A program made the translations under genes and the position numbers. 64,000 nucleotides of DNA from Flavobacteriales bacterium (GTDB taxonomy: Bacteria; Bacteroidota; Bacteroidia; Flavobacteriales_D; Parvicellaceae). Every line of letters begins with the position of its first letter. Position 1 is the first letter of the stretch. Location of the stretch: NCBI GenBank assembly GCA_025210295.1, contig JAOASC010000043.1, forward strand, positions 27,187 through 91,186. The letters are read 5' to 3'. Shown piece after piece: positions 1-8,988 of this stretch. The notes beneath the pieces were generated by a model. That model searched no databases, was not told the DNA's origin, and was given only the letters and a program-made list of their open reading frames with translations.

Positions 1-1340
1 GATGTTTGGTAGCCAACAAAACTAATTTCTAGTATATAGTTACCTGGCGAAATATTATCAAATGTATAGTTGCCATCAAAATCACTATTGGTTCCATATC
101 GTACAATGTTATCTTTTCTGAGGGTAATGTTTACGAATGGCATAGGTTTACCACTTTCATCGATTATTGTACCATTGATGCTGGAGGCATTTTTATTTTT
201 AAAATCAATTGTTCGTTCAGCTCCCCATCTTACCCCTAGACCATTTCTTTTTCTATTGCTAGATTCCTGAGGTATAAATGTTGTGCTTTCAGTGTTTGCT
301 TCAGAAATGTCATCTAAACTGTAATACAAACTGTCTATAAGTTTTGGGGTAGCTTTGTTGTAGTTTTTAAAAGGTAAGTTTTCCGCTACACCGTTGGCGA
401 ATCCTTTGGGTAGGAAGTCTAAAAGGTTTAAATCTACTTTTGTAAGGTATTTCTTTAAAGGTTTAGGTGTGACCCAATTAATATTACCATTAATATCGAT
501 TTCACTGTCAAAAGCAAGCATACCTTTTTTTATACTTTGAGTTGGAATTTCAGTATAAATTGGAGCATTAGGATTTAGTTTTACTGGAGTTCCATTGTTA
601 GAGGCATTTATATAAAACATCCCTCCAGTTTCTAATTGCTTTCCATTAGAAGTAGTGGTTAAATTATACAAAATCATATCTTTTAATGTAAGGGCTTCCA
701 CTAATTCAAAGTCTATTGCTGAAGTAGCCAAATTATTATTACTGTCAACAAAAGCATTAGGAGGAATAATGATTAAGGTGCCTTGTTGTCCTTCGATTGT
801 TTCACCCTTTTGAGGATCAACAACAAAGTGTTGGATAGTTGGCTCAACAAATGTTTTAACCCCTCCAATTTGGAAGTTATCATGAGTTGGAATATTCTTG
901 CTAATTGTTTTTTTAGCGCTATAACTTTTTTGAGAGATCGTATCTTTTGATTCAGCTATTTCTGTTTGTTGAACATTTGAACTGTCATTAAAAGTAGCAA
1001 TAGTTTCCCTAGTTTCTATGTTGGTCAGTTGTTTAGCATTGTAATGATGTTGGTTCTTCATTAAGAATGTAAAACCCACAGAAACAAAGGTTAAAATGAG
1101 GATTCCTAACCCTAATTGCGTCCAAATATTCCAAAAGTTAGTGGCTTGGGAAACTGCTAAAACTTCTTTTCTAAATTGCGCTCGTCGAATCGCTTTGAGG
1201 AGCATTTGATGTGCTTCAACTTGTTCAGCCAAAATTGGATTTTGATGAAGTTGGTTTTCAAAAGCATGACGTGAGTCTTGATCTAATTGATGTGTTAAAT
1301 ACAACTCAATTTGTTCTATATTTTCTAGTTCTTTTCTCAT
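1..1340 (-). CDS. Membrane-anchored probable anti-sigma protein with carboxypeptidase-like regulatory domain (partial, 3' end off window)
   Basis: The frame opens at an ATG at 1340 and stays open to the left edge, giving about 446 visible residues with no stop, so the C-terminus is missing. Residues 1-65 are a cytoplasmic, helix-rich, charged segment resembling anti-sigma N-termini but without a zinc-finger Cys/His set. One transmembrane helix lies near residues 69-94. A conserved-looking block near 173-195 contains IIIPPNAF, a motif I associate with Bacteroidota surface proteins. A CarboxypepD_reg-like beta-sandwich starts near residue 384 (GTIIDESGKPMPFVNI). The gene begins 12 bases after the ECF sigma stop, so the two are probably co-transcribed and form a sigma/anti-sigma pair. 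The topology is seen in the sequence; the anti-sigma role is inferred from context. Confidence 0.72.
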   Translation of the reverse strand, partial: MRKELENIEQIELYLTHQLDQDSRHAFENQLHQNPILAEQVEAHQMLLKAIRRAQFRKEVLAVSQATNFWNIWTQLGLGILILTFVSVGFTFLMKNQHHYNAKQLTNIETRETIATFNDSSNVQQTEIAESKDTISQKSYSAKKTISKNIPTHDNFQIGGVKTFVEPTIQHFVVDPQKGETIEGQQGTLIIIPPNAFVDSNNNLATSAIDFELVEALTLKDMILYNLTTTSNGKQLETGGMFYINASNNGTPVKLNPNAPIYTEIPTQSIKKGMLAFDSEIDINGNINWVTPKPLKKYLTKVDLNLLDFLPKGFANGVAENLPFKNYNKATPKLIDSLYYSLDDISEANTESTTFIPQESSNRKRNGLGVRWGAERTIDFKNKNASSINGTIIDESGKPMPFVNITLRKDNIVRYGTNSDFDGNYTFDNISPGNYILEISFVGYQT

Positions 1341-1352
1341 TTGAAGTCAGAT

Positions 1353-1895
1353 TTAAAGGTGAGTAGTTTTAGCTTGTTTACTTACATTTTCTAAACACTT
1401 ATATTTTTGTGTTTTAGCAGAGTTGACACTTGAGTAGTTAAGTCGTTCTGCAATCTGTTTCATTGATAATTTTTCGAAATAGAACAATTGAATAATAGCC
1501 TTACATTTTTCTGTGATTTGGTTTAATAATTTTTCTAAAAGTTGAATTTTTTCTTCTTTTTCTTCATCATAGTTTAAGTCTTCATGGTTTAGTATCAATG
1601 TGTCTCGCCATTCCAATTCCTTTTTTTTGTTTTGCTTACGTAGTTCGTTTTTCCATAAAAAACGATTGATACCATATAAGTAGGTTGTTAATTTTGATGT
1701 TAAAACAAAGTCTTCAGTATCAATTTTTTCCAGTAGGATAATTAGGCTATCATTAAATATTTCTTGGGCTATGTCTGCGTTTCCGCCACTAGAAATAATG
1801 AGTTTTTTTATTTTAGGGAATTCCTTATAAAGTCTTTTTAAGGGGATGTTTCTATTCCCTTTTCTAATTTGTCTTATAATTTCTTGGTCTGTCAT
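1353..1895 (-). CDS. ECF-type RNA polymerase sigma factor
   Basis: This 180-residue protein has the size and layout of an extracytoplasmic-function sigma factor. Region 2 spans about residues 25-95 (EIFNDSLIILLEKI, then TYLYGINRFLWKNELRK). Region 4 with a helix-turn-helix is near 120-175 (CKAIIQLFYFEKLSMKQIAERL followed by a Lys-rich recognition helix). It would redirect RNA polymerase to a specific regulon. The membrane protein immediately downstream is the likely cognate anti-sigma factor. On its own strand, a TAccTTTT sequence about 40 bases upstream could be a promoter but departs from the consensus. The target regulon cannot be told from this window. Confidence 0.9.
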   Translation of the reverse strand: MTDQEIIRQIRKGNRNIPLKRLYKEFPKIKKLIISSGGNADIAQEIFNDSLIILLEKIDTEDFVLTSKLTTYLYGINRFLWKNELRKQNKKKELEWRDTLILNHEDLNYDEEKEEKIQLLEKLLNQITEKCKAIIQLFYFEKLSMKQIAERLNYSSVNSAKTQKYKCLENVSKQAKTTHL

Positions 1896-2038
1896 TCTAC
1901 CTTTCTTTTCCCTTTTAATGTTATAAAAAGAAAAAGGTAACCTGCTTTTTTTTATTTACCTTAAATAACTTCTCATTATGAGAATATAAATTTACAAGAA
2001 TTAAAAAACTTCTTTTTATACTTGCAAAAAAAAAGACA

Positions 2039-2713
2039 ATGGGAAAGGATAAATTAAAGCGTTTTGCAGAAATGGAGCATTTTGATAATGTTTTTCAGCC
2101 ATCAATGGAAGAGGTGAAAGAGGGCTTTAGCATGAAAGGGAAATGGCATGCAGACTTTTTTAAAAATGATCATCCAATTGTTGTTGAGTTGGGGTGTGGT
2201 AGAGGAGAGTATACTGTAGGAATGGCGCAAAGGTATCCTGAAAAGAATTTCATTGGGATAGACATTAAAGGTTCACGTATTTGGCGTGGTGCTAAGACTG
2301 GAGTAGAAGATCAAATGCCGAATGTAGGTTTTGTTCGATCAAAAGTGGATTTTATTGAATATTTATTTGCAGAAAATGAAGTCTCAGAAATTTGGCTAAC
2401 ATTTTCAGATCCGCAACCTAAAAGGCCACGTAAACGTTTGTCATCAAAATTGTTTGTAGATCGTTATCGAAAAATAATGAAATCAGATGGTGTTGTAAAT
2501 ATGAAAACAGACAGTGATTTGTTGTTTGAGTCAACCCTGGAGCAAATAGAAGAGCATGGCTATCAAAAGTTATTGTCTTCTTGGGATGTCTATGGAGAGC
2601 TTGTGCTAACAGCATCACAAGAGCTAATTGACTTAATGGAGATAAAAACGTTCTATGAGCAAAAGTGGTTGGAAGAAGGTAAAAAGATTAAATTTGTTCA
2701 ATTTACAATCTAA
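2039..2713 (+). CDS. trmB: tRNA (guanine-N7-)-methyltransferase
   Basis: The 224-residue protein is a class I SAM-dependent methyltransferase of the TrmB family, which makes m7G46 in the variable loop of tRNAs. The SAM-binding motif VVELGCGRGEYT is near residues 48-59, followed by FIGIDIKGSRIWRGAK. The family signature FSDPQPKRPRKRL is near residues 122-134. Length matches the family. It stands alone, divergent from the sigma gene; a TAtaCTTG element at 2017-2024, one mismatch from the Bacteroidota -7 motif, lies 15 bases before the ATG. Its stop codon is the first three bases of a short tandem repeat. Confidence 0.95.
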   Translation: MGKDKLKRFAEMEHFDNVFQPSMEEVKEGFSMKGKWHADFFKNDHPIVVELGCGRGEYTVGMAQRYPEKNFIGIDIKGSRIWRGAKTGVEDQMPNVGFVRSKVDFIEYLFAENEVSEIWLTFSDPQPKRPRKRLSSKLFVDRYRKIMKSDGVVNMKTDSDLLFESTLEQIEEHGYQKLLSSWDVYGELVLTASQELIDLMEIKTFYEQKWLEEGKKIKFVQFTI

Positions 2714-2774
2714 TCATCTAATCATCTAATCATCTCATTAGCTCATCATCTCATTAGCTAATTACCTAATTAAT
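2711..2774. repeat. Degenerate 8-bp minisatellite between convergent genes
   Basis: Eight consecutive 8-base units can be read starting at the trmB stop codon: three exact taatcatc copies (2711-2734), then tcattagc, tcatcatc, tcattagc, taattacc and taattaat. The array ends over the stop codon of the convergent protease gene. It contains no clear hairpin, so it is not an obvious terminator. Confidence 0.75.
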
Positions 2775-4689
2775 TCTTAATTAGTTTTTGTAGCGTACTT
2801 TCTTTAGCGTATCTTATTTCTAAAAGGTAGATTCCTTTTGCTAGTTGGCTTGTGTTAATCGTTAGCTCGTTGTTGGCATTAGCATCATGAGTAGAGCTCC
2901 ACAATTGTTTTCCCTGTACATCTGTTAAGAATATTTCAACAGGTAAATCATTGATTTTATCACTTTCAAAATTGATAGTAAGTTGATCCCTAAATGGGTT
3001 AGGATAGGCTAAACAGTTTTGATTATTTGTAAAAGTAGTTGTTAAGGTATCGTTGGAATGGTCTCCATCTTCAGTTTCATTGGGGTTATTAGAAATAATG
3101 GTGATGCTGTTTTCTCCTTGTGGAATAACACCAGTACTTGGTAAAGTTATGGATAAGGTGTCGTTGGTAGCTAAGTTTCCACTCCAGTTATAGCTGGATA
3201 ATATGTTACCGTTTGTCCCATAATTAAAAGTAATTGTTGAAAGCGCTTCTTCTCCATTGTTTTTGATCAAAATCTTAGGAGTAACAGCGTTACCACAGTT
3301 GGTGGTCTCAGGAGTTAAAATAGCCACCATATAAACGTCGTTATCCGAAGCGTTAGGATCCCACCCATTGAGAGAAGTGGCTCCTGAATTTTGAGGGTCT
3401 AACCAGTCTTTTAGTCTTGTTGTAGAGCTTGTTCCATCCCAAGAAACAGAAAATTTACCGTAATAATCATTGACACTATTAGCGCAATTGGCCTGACCTC
3501 CGTGTAATTGGCCAACAATTAAGTGGTTTTCATCCCATAATCCAGAACCAGAAGAACCACCTTCAGTAGTTGTATTTCTTTCCCATTGTAAAATACGCCA
3601 TTCACCATTGGTAATAGAGGTTCCAAAAGTTCCAGATACTGGAGCATCTTCATCAAATGCCAACTTTTTTACATCTCCTCTAGGGTGGTGAATACCTACT
3701 GTCTGAGTAGGAGTATTACCCGAGTTATTCCAGCCAGCATAATAAACGTTATAGTTGTCAGGCGGGATTGTATTTAATTCAACCAATCCAAAATCAGAGC
3801 CTGCATTTCTTGCTTTTAAACTAGAACCGTTAATGGTATGGTTGTCTACAGCATCTTGACTGTTAGCAGTAATTTGACTGCCACATATTGGACTGTTATA
3901 ATTAAATCTAAAAATGGCACTTCCCATACTCTGGGGATTACAATGGTTGGCAGTAAGAAAATAAGGGGTGCCATCCTGAGCAGTATTGTTGACTAAAGAA
4001 CCAGAACATAAACCGCCGCCATTTACTATTCTAGCTACCGAACGGATTTCCTTTTCCCAAGGAATCCCATCTGCACAAATAACATCCATGTTGCAACCTC
4101 CAGATTCATTGACTTTTAGTTGTCCATACCAGTTGTTGATATCTTCAAAGCCATGAACAACAGTTCCAATCAATAGTTGAGGAGTCGTTAAAGTGTTCTG
4201 AGGTTGATAGTACTCAATAATCATCTCATCTCCTTTAATAAGTTCAGTACCTAAAATATTGCTGTTGTTATTGTTGTATGAGGTATAGGCTCCAACAAGA
4301 GTAGTTTTCTCTGTGTTGTATACATGTAGGTATGCTCCATCAGGGAGGTAAAAATTAGAGAAGATAATATTGATAGATAAAGCGCCATCGCTCTTCAATT
4401 TTAATAAAGCAATTTGATCGCCATTGGGTAATAGGTTCCAAGTGGCTTCTTCTTTAAAGTCTATGTTTGTTTGGTGTTCATAGCCAAAACGATACATACC
4501 AGATTTGTTGATTCGGTTAGCATGTTCTTCTTCAATTACACGATCAAGATCAAAGGAGGGAAGTTGAAGGGGGGTAGGAGTAATTGATAGCTTGTTTTGA
4601 AAAGTGTAGGGTTTTATTTTGTTGTTGGTTTGACCATTTACAATTAAAAAACCGCAGATAAGAAGTGAAAAAAGTAAAAATAAGCGCAT
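2770..4689 (-). CDS. Secreted trypsin-like serine protease with T9SS type A sorting domain
   Basis: The first in-frame start is at 4740, but ATG 4689 begins a clean signal peptide (MRLFLLFSLLICGFLIVNG), and a TAatTTTG promoter at 4716-4723 lies between the two, so 4689 is chosen (639 residues). The catalytic domain resembles lysyl-endopeptidase-like S1 proteases of Bacteroidota. His lies in FLTANHC near residue 247, Asp in GSDFGLVELN near 298, and Ser in GGSSGSGLW near 380. A CARDB/Ig-like region follows. The last 75 residues form a Por secretion tail (YPNPFRDQLTINF ... GIYLLEI). It should be exported through Sec and T9SS to the surface or medium. Substrate specificity is not determined here. 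Confidence 0.88.
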   Translation of the reverse strand: MRLFLLFSLLICGFLIVNGQTNNKIKPYTFQNKLSITPTPLQLPSFDLDRVIEEEHANRINKSGMYRFGYEHQTNIDFKEEATWNLLPNGDQIALLKLKSDGALSINIIFSNFYLPDGAYLHVYNTEKTTLVGAYTSYNNNNSNILGTELIKGDEMIIEYYQPQNTLTTPQLLIGTVVHGFEDINNWYGQLKVNESGGCNMDVICADGIPWEKEIRSVARIVNGGGLCSGSLVNNTAQDGTPYFLTANHCNPQSMGSAIFRFNYNSPICGSQITANSQDAVDNHTINGSSLKARNAGSDFGLVELNTIPPDNYNVYYAGWNNSGNTPTQTVGIHHPRGDVKKLAFDEDAPVSGTFGTSITNGEWRILQWERNTTTEGGSSGSGLWDENHLIVGQLHGGQANCANSVNDYYGKFSVSWDGTSSTTRLKDWLDPQNSGATSLNGWDPNASDNDVYMVAILTPETTNCGNAVTPKILIKNNGEEALSTITFNYGTNGNILSSYNWSGNLATNDTLSITLPSTGVIPQGENSITIISNNPNETEDGDHSNDTLTTTFTNNQNCLAYPNPFRDQLTINFESDKINDLPVEIFLTDVQGKQLWSSTHDANANNELTINTSQLAKGIYLLEIRYAKESTLQKLIKN

Positions 4690-4715
4690 AATCTTTTTAT
4701 CGTTTGGTAGATGTA

Positions 4716-4723
4716 CAAAATTA
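4716..4723 (-). promoter_or_regulatory. Bacteroidota -7 promoter element (TAatTTTG) of the serine protease
   Basis: On the minus strand this reads TAATTTTG, an exact match to TAnnTTTG. Transcription would start near 4710, downstream of the 4740 start and upstream of ATG 4689, which supports the shorter protein. No good -33 TTTG is seen. Confidence 0.5.
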
Positions 4724-4779
4724 CAAATAAAACTACTCAATTTGATAAAAGTTGTCTGGCGATTATCTTATTTGTGTCA

Positions 4780-6114
4780 TTATTCGTTCAGCCAGTTGTA
4801 TTGGTACGAACCTTCTTTATAGTCTTCATCTAGTTTGATGTATACATCTTTAATTTTTGTGTTGGTCCACTGCTCAATAGCTTTAGCCTTTTTGTTTTGT
4901 AAAGCAAAACTTTGTATCAGTTGATAATCGTCTTTTAAATTAGCTTTGTGTGGAGACGTTTGCTCATTTAGTTTTAGTATTCTATAAGCAGCTCCATCTC
5001 TAGTTTGCATCAGTTGAGGTTCAGAAATTTCGTTAACTTTTAGCTGATTAATTCCTGCAAATATTTGAGGGTCTAATTCTCTCATGTCCCAAAGCATAGA
5101 ACCAGCAGCTTCATTGTATAAGATTCCTTCACTTCCTTTTGTTTGGTCATCATCACTATGTTTTAATACAGCAGCCTCCCAAGTAATCTTATTTTCATTA
5201 ATCTCTTTTTTAATATCAATTAATTGACGTTTAGTTTCAGAGAGTTGTAGATCTCCAACTTTAAAGCTCAGCAAGATATGTTTTCCTTTAAATTGTTCTC
5301 CTCTACGCTCTTCAATGAGTGTAATGTGATAACCATATTGCGTTTCAAATATTTCAGAAACTTCATTTAATGGTACTCTAAAAGCCACAGCATCAAATTC
5401 AGGAACAAAAGTTCCTCTGGTAACCCAGCCAAAGTACCCTCCTTGTGATTTTGATCCAGGGTCCTCTGAATAAAATTCGGCAGCAATGTCAAAGTTAAGT
5501 TCACCGCCAATAATCTTATTGCGCAATTCAGTCAGTTTAGTTTTTATTTTCTTCTTCTCTTCGTAGGTAACTTCAGGTCTAATTACAATTTGAGAAACGG
5601 CAATTTTACTTCCGATTTCGGGAACACTGTCTGATGGTATTTTATTGAAAAATGTTTTGATTTCTTTTGGAGAAACACTAACATCTTCAGTAATCTTTTG
5701 TTCCATTTGCTGAGTTTTCAATCGGTTTTCTATTTGTTCGAAAAACTCGTCTTTAATTTCTTCGATAGATTTTTCATAAAACTTTTCTAATTCAGCAATT
5801 CCGCCAATTTGAGCCGCAAAGTATTGAATTCTTTGATCCAATTCCGCTGATACTTGTTGTTCACTTACTTCAATACTGTCTATCTCGGCTTGATGTAACA
5901 ATAGTTTTTGGAACATTAAATCTTCTAAGATTAAGGCTTCATCAGCTTTAGTCAATGTTAAACCTTGTTGTTTAGCTTGTATTTTTTGTCCCTCTATTTC
6001 TGAATACAAAACAGCTTTGTCACCAACAATAGCAACAACCTTGTCTATTAGTTTTTGAGCGTTAGCAATTGATAAAGAAAATACTATGGATAATATCGTT
6101 AAAATGTGTTTCAT
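4780..6114 (-). CDS. surA: Periplasmic peptidyl-prolyl isomerase / OMP chaperone, SurA-like
   Basis: The 444-residue protein has a signal peptide (MKHILTILSIVFSLSIANA), a SurA-type N-terminal helical chaperone domain (DKVVAIVGDKAVLYSEIE, about residues 22-150) and two parvulin/PpiC domains (about 165-268 and 270-380). The first parvulin contains GGYFGWVTRGTFVPEFDAV and the HITLIEERRG end motif. It probably escorts unfolded outer-membrane proteins across the periplasm. It is the last of three consecutive parvulin-family genes on the minus strand; the gap to the upstream lipoprotein gene is 33 bases. Such multi-PPIase clusters are usual in Bacteroidota. The symbol is given by domain order. Confidence 0.85.
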   Translation of the reverse strand: MKHILTILSIVFSLSIANAQKLIDKVVAIVGDKAVLYSEIEGQKIQAKQQGLTLTKADEALILEDLMFQKLLLHQAEIDSIEVSEQQVSAELDQRIQYFAAQIGGIAELEKFYEKSIEEIKDEFFEQIENRLKTQQMEQKITEDVSVSPKEIKTFFNKIPSDSVPEIGSKIAVSQIVIRPEVTYEEKKKIKTKLTELRNKIIGGELNFDIAAEFYSEDPGSKSQGGYFGWVTRGTFVPEFDAVAFRVPLNEVSEIFETQYGYHITLIEERRGEQFKGKHILLSFKVGDLQLSETKRQLIDIKKEINENKITWEAAVLKHSDDDQTKGSEGILYNEAAGSMLWDMRELDPQIFAGINQLKVNEISEPQLMQTRDGAAYRILKLNEQTSPHKANLKDDYQLIQSFALQNKKAKAIEQWTNTKIKDVYIKLDEDYKEGSYQYNWLNE

Positions 6115-6147
6115 TCTATTGTTTTGTTGTATGATAAACGGGGCAAA

Positions 6148-7002
6148 TTATTTTTTATTGTAAATGATGATCTGTTGCTTGTTAAGCGCGTCTTTATATA
6201 GGTTTTCGTTTAATTCCTGTCTTAGTTTTTGAGTTCTTTGGTTGAGGATAATTGTTTTTATTTTTTCTTTTTCAAAGACCAAAGGTGAAGCCTCATCTTT
6301 AAGTTTGTAATCAATGACATTCAAGTAGTAAGTCGTTTTATTTTCTTCGAATGAAATCTGTTTTTTATGTTTAATGAACGAAGAAATGTGAATGTTGTTT
6401 TCTAGTGGTATTTTTTCCATTACCTTATCAAAGTATATCCAGTTAGTAGTGTCCAAATGATATGTAACAGCATTAATTTGAGAAAAACTTTGAAGCGTAA
6501 TGTAGTCTTCTGGCTTTTTTAATTGATACCATTCTTTGAGTTCTAATTGGTCAATTGAATCAGGGAATTGGGCATAATACCCTTTAATAATGTATCCTTT
6601 TAACGTAAAATCTTTGATGTGCTCTTGATAATAGTCTTCTATTTCAGTTTCCTCAATCAATGTATCTAAACGGTTTTCAATGTAGGCTTGCTCATAGGAA
6701 TGAATGATAAGAGATCTCCTGTAATTTTCAAGTCGTTCTTTCACGTTTTTGCTCTCTTCTGATAAGACTTCTTCCGCCTTTTGTAAAATAACTTGCTCTT
6801 TAGTCCAATTGTGAATAAATTGCTCGATAAACTTTAAACTATCTGCAGAATTAAGCGCCTTAGGGATTTTTCTCAGAAGTTCATCTTCATAAAGAGAAAC
6901 ACTCCCTACACTAGCTATTTTAGCAGAGCTGTTTTGGTCTTGAGTATCATTACAACTAGCAAGTGTAACAACAATAAAAAATAAAATAAAGAGCTTATTC
7001 AC
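6148..7002 (-). CDS. SurA_N-like chaperone lipoprotein
   Basis: A 284-residue lipoprotein: MNKLFILFFIVVTLASC ends in a lipobox with Cys17. The mature part starts with a SurA-like pattern (IASVGSVSLYEDELLRKI), followed by helices rich in Lys and Glu. No convincing parvulin active-site domain is visible, so it may act as a holdase and not an isomerase. It lies one base after the 639-residue PPIase gene and 33 bases before surA, so it belongs to that operon. Family assignment is by context and the N-terminal motif; sequence conservation looks low. Confidence 0.7.
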   Translation of the reverse strand: MNKLFILFFIVVTLASCNDTQDQNSSAKIASVGSVSLYEDELLRKIPKALNSADSLKFIEQFIHNWTKEQVILQKAEEVLSEESKNVKERLENYRRSLIIHSYEQAYIENRLDTLIEETEIEDYYQEHIKDFTLKGYIIKGYYAQFPDSIDQLELKEWYQLKKPEDYITLQSFSQINAVTYHLDTTNWIYFDKVMEKIPLENNIHISSFIKHKKQISFEENKTTYYLNVIDYKLKDEASPLVFEKEKIKTIILNQRTQKLRQELNENLYKDALNKQQIIIYNKK

Positions 7003-7003
7003 G

Positions 7004-8923
7004 TTACTTCTTAGTTATAGCATAAAGAACGGCTTCATCTACAATGATTTTATGTTTAGCTTCCAATGTTTTTAACCATTCTTTTTCTAGGTGTTCTTGA
7101 TAGGCAGCTGTAATTAAACCTTTAGCTTCATCTAGTTTTTTTGGTTGGCTTGGGAGACTATTTTTTACATTACAAAAAACATATTTGCCATTAATCATTT
7201 GAACCTTGTTTAATCCTTTTTTCCAAGATTGATTTTTAAGGTACTGATGTTGAGCTTGCTCAAATATACCACTTTCTAATTGTATATTTAATTGAGAATC
7301 TTGGTTTAAGAAGTTGACAATAGAATCGCTTTTAAGTTTTCCTTTTTTTACCAATTTGTAGGCTTTTTTAATCGTCTTCTTATTATTAGAAGAGAAAAGG
7401 TCTCCTTGAAGTCTATCTGGCCACATATAATTGTTTTGTGTTGTTTCGTAGAACGCTTTTAACCCAGTAGTGTCTTTGACCGCTTTGCTCCATACCATTT
7501 GATCGGTAATGTCAAAAAGTAAAATCCCATCTCTATATTCTTTTAATAATGCTCTGAATTCAGGGTGTTTACGCTCAAGTTGCGTTTTTTCATACTCAAC
7601 AATTTTATTCGCAACAAATTTGTTGTAGATATCCAATATTTCTTCATTGTTTAAGTCTTTGTTGTTTCTTTTGTTCTGAGTTAAGTAAGCGTTAAAATCC
7701 TCACGCGTATAAGCTTGTTTTGCAAATGAAAATAAAACATTAGTCTTGTTATTTAGTTCTGATTTTGAAGTCTTGTAAAAGCTTTCAAGAACAAGTTTGT
7801 TCTCGATAAAACCGTATTCCTTTTTTAGGTTAGCAATAAATTGTTCTCTTGTTTTTTGAGAGCGTACGTCACGTTGAATTTTGTGCTTTAGCTCAGAACG
7901 CATTTCTTCGTAAGAACCAACAGGCTTATAGTCTAGTCTTTTGATAATATGCCAGCCAACAGGAGATTTTACTGGTTTAGAGATAGCATTGTTTGTTTTA
8001 AGCTCAAAAGCAGCATTGTCAAATTCGGCAAAAGTTTCCCCCGTGTTGATCCACCCAATTTCTCCTCCTTTTCTGGCAGAGTTTCTGTCTTCAGAAAATT
8101 CTTGAGCTAGTTTAGCATAATCACCTCCTGCATTTATCTTCTGATAGATTTCTTCAGCTTTCTTTTTTAAGTTCTCTCTTTCAGAATTAGAAGCATCTTC
8201 TTTAATTCTCAACATAATGTGAGCAACTTTAATTTTACCTCGTCCTTTTCTTTCTTCAGTAGGTTGAACAATGTGATATCCAAACTGAGTTCTGAAAGGC
8301 ATAGAAACAGTGCCTAATGAGGTGTTAAAAGCTGCATTCTCAAATGGGTATACCATTCTAAAAGCACTAAAAAAGCCTAAGTCACCTTTGTTGTGTTTGG
8401 CAGAAGGGTCAGTTGAAAATTTTAATGCAGCATCATCAAAACTGATTTTTTTATCTAATATCTGAGAACGTACATTTAAAATTCTATTATAAGCAGCAAG
8501 TGTGTCTTTAGGAGAAGCCCCTTTTTTTACTTCAATTAAGATATGACTAGCTCTAACCTCGTTTTCAATTCTGTGATAAGCTTCTTTGAGCAATGCTTCG
8601 TTAAGTGTTGTGTCTACCAAGTAAGGTCTTTCCAACTGTGCTCTATAACCAGCTAATTCACTCTTAAATTTTTTAGTAGTGTCTAGTCCAATGTCTTCTG
8701 CAGCAGCAACTTTTAATTTGAATTTTTTAAAGAGAACCATATAATCATCCAGTTCTTTTTTATTGGTTACAGTTTCTTTTTTGTTTTTCCAGAAAATCTG
8801 TTCAAACTCCGATTTAGTAACTGCTTTACCATCAATGGTTAGCAATACAGGATCAGTAGCTCCCTGACTATAGATCGCCGAAGAAAAAAGTAGCGCAATA
8901 ATGCTATGAATGAAATGTTTCAT
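7004..8923 (-). CDS. Periplasmic peptidyl-prolyl isomerase with two PpiC domains
   Basis: The 639-residue protein has a signal peptide (MKHFIHSIIALLFSSAIYSQ), a SurA-like N-terminal region, and two parvulin domains at about residues 120-222 (EVRASHILIEVKKG ... GDLGFFSAFRMVYPFE) and 228-330 (KIKVAHIMLRIKEDA ... GGEIGWINTGETFAEFD). A helical C-terminal half of about 300 residues follows. It is the promoter-proximal member of the three-gene chaperone operon and the largest. A near-consensus -7 element lies about 30 bases upstream. The likely role is folding or escorting outer-membrane and T9SS proteins; specific clients are unknown. Confidence 0.88.
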   Translation of the reverse strand: MKHFIHSIIALLFSSAIYSQGATDPVLLTIDGKAVTKSEFEQIFWKNKKETVTNKKELDDYMVLFKKFKLKVAAAEDIGLDTTKKFKSELAGYRAQLERPYLVDTTLNEALLKEAYHRIENEVRASHILIEVKKGASPKDTLAAYNRILNVRSQILDKKISFDDAALKFSTDPSAKHNKGDLGFFSAFRMVYPFENAAFNTSLGTVSMPFRTQFGYHIVQPTEERKGRGKIKVAHIMLRIKEDASNSERENLKKKAEEIYQKINAGGDYAKLAQEFSEDRNSARKGGEIGWINTGETFAEFDNAAFELKTNNAISKPVKSPVGWHIIKRLDYKPVGSYEEMRSELKHKIQRDVRSQKTREQFIANLKKEYGFIENKLVLESFYKTSKSELNNKTNVLFSFAKQAYTREDFNAYLTQNKRNNKDLNNEEILDIYNKFVANKIVEYEKTQLERKHPEFRALLKEYRDGILLFDITDQMVWSKAVKDTTGLKAFYETTQNNYMWPDRLQGDLFSSNNKKTIKKAYKLVKKGKLKSDSIVNFLNQDSQLNIQLESGIFEQAQHQYLKNQSWKKGLNKVQMINGKYVFCNVKNSLPSQPKKLDEAKGLITAAYQEHLEKEWLKTLEAKHKIIVDEAVLYAITKK

Positions 8924-8950
8924 TGTTTTAATATTTGATTTTAAGAGTAG

Positions 8951-8958
8951 CGAAATTA
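8951..8958 (-). promoter_or_regulatory. Candidate -7 element (TAatTTCG) of the PPIase operon
   Basis: The minus strand reads TAATTTCG, one mismatch from TAnnTTTG, 28 bases before the first PPIase gene and just after the guaB stop. This suggests the operon can be transcribed separately from guaB. Confidence 0.4.
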
Positions 8959-8988
8959 AAATTTAAATACTAGAATATCTAAAAATGA

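Noticed and set aside
70..270. Plus-strand 66-codon frame at the left end
   Set aside because: It is antisense to the carboxypeptidase-like region of the probable anti-sigma gene, which has clear domain signals; the frame has none.
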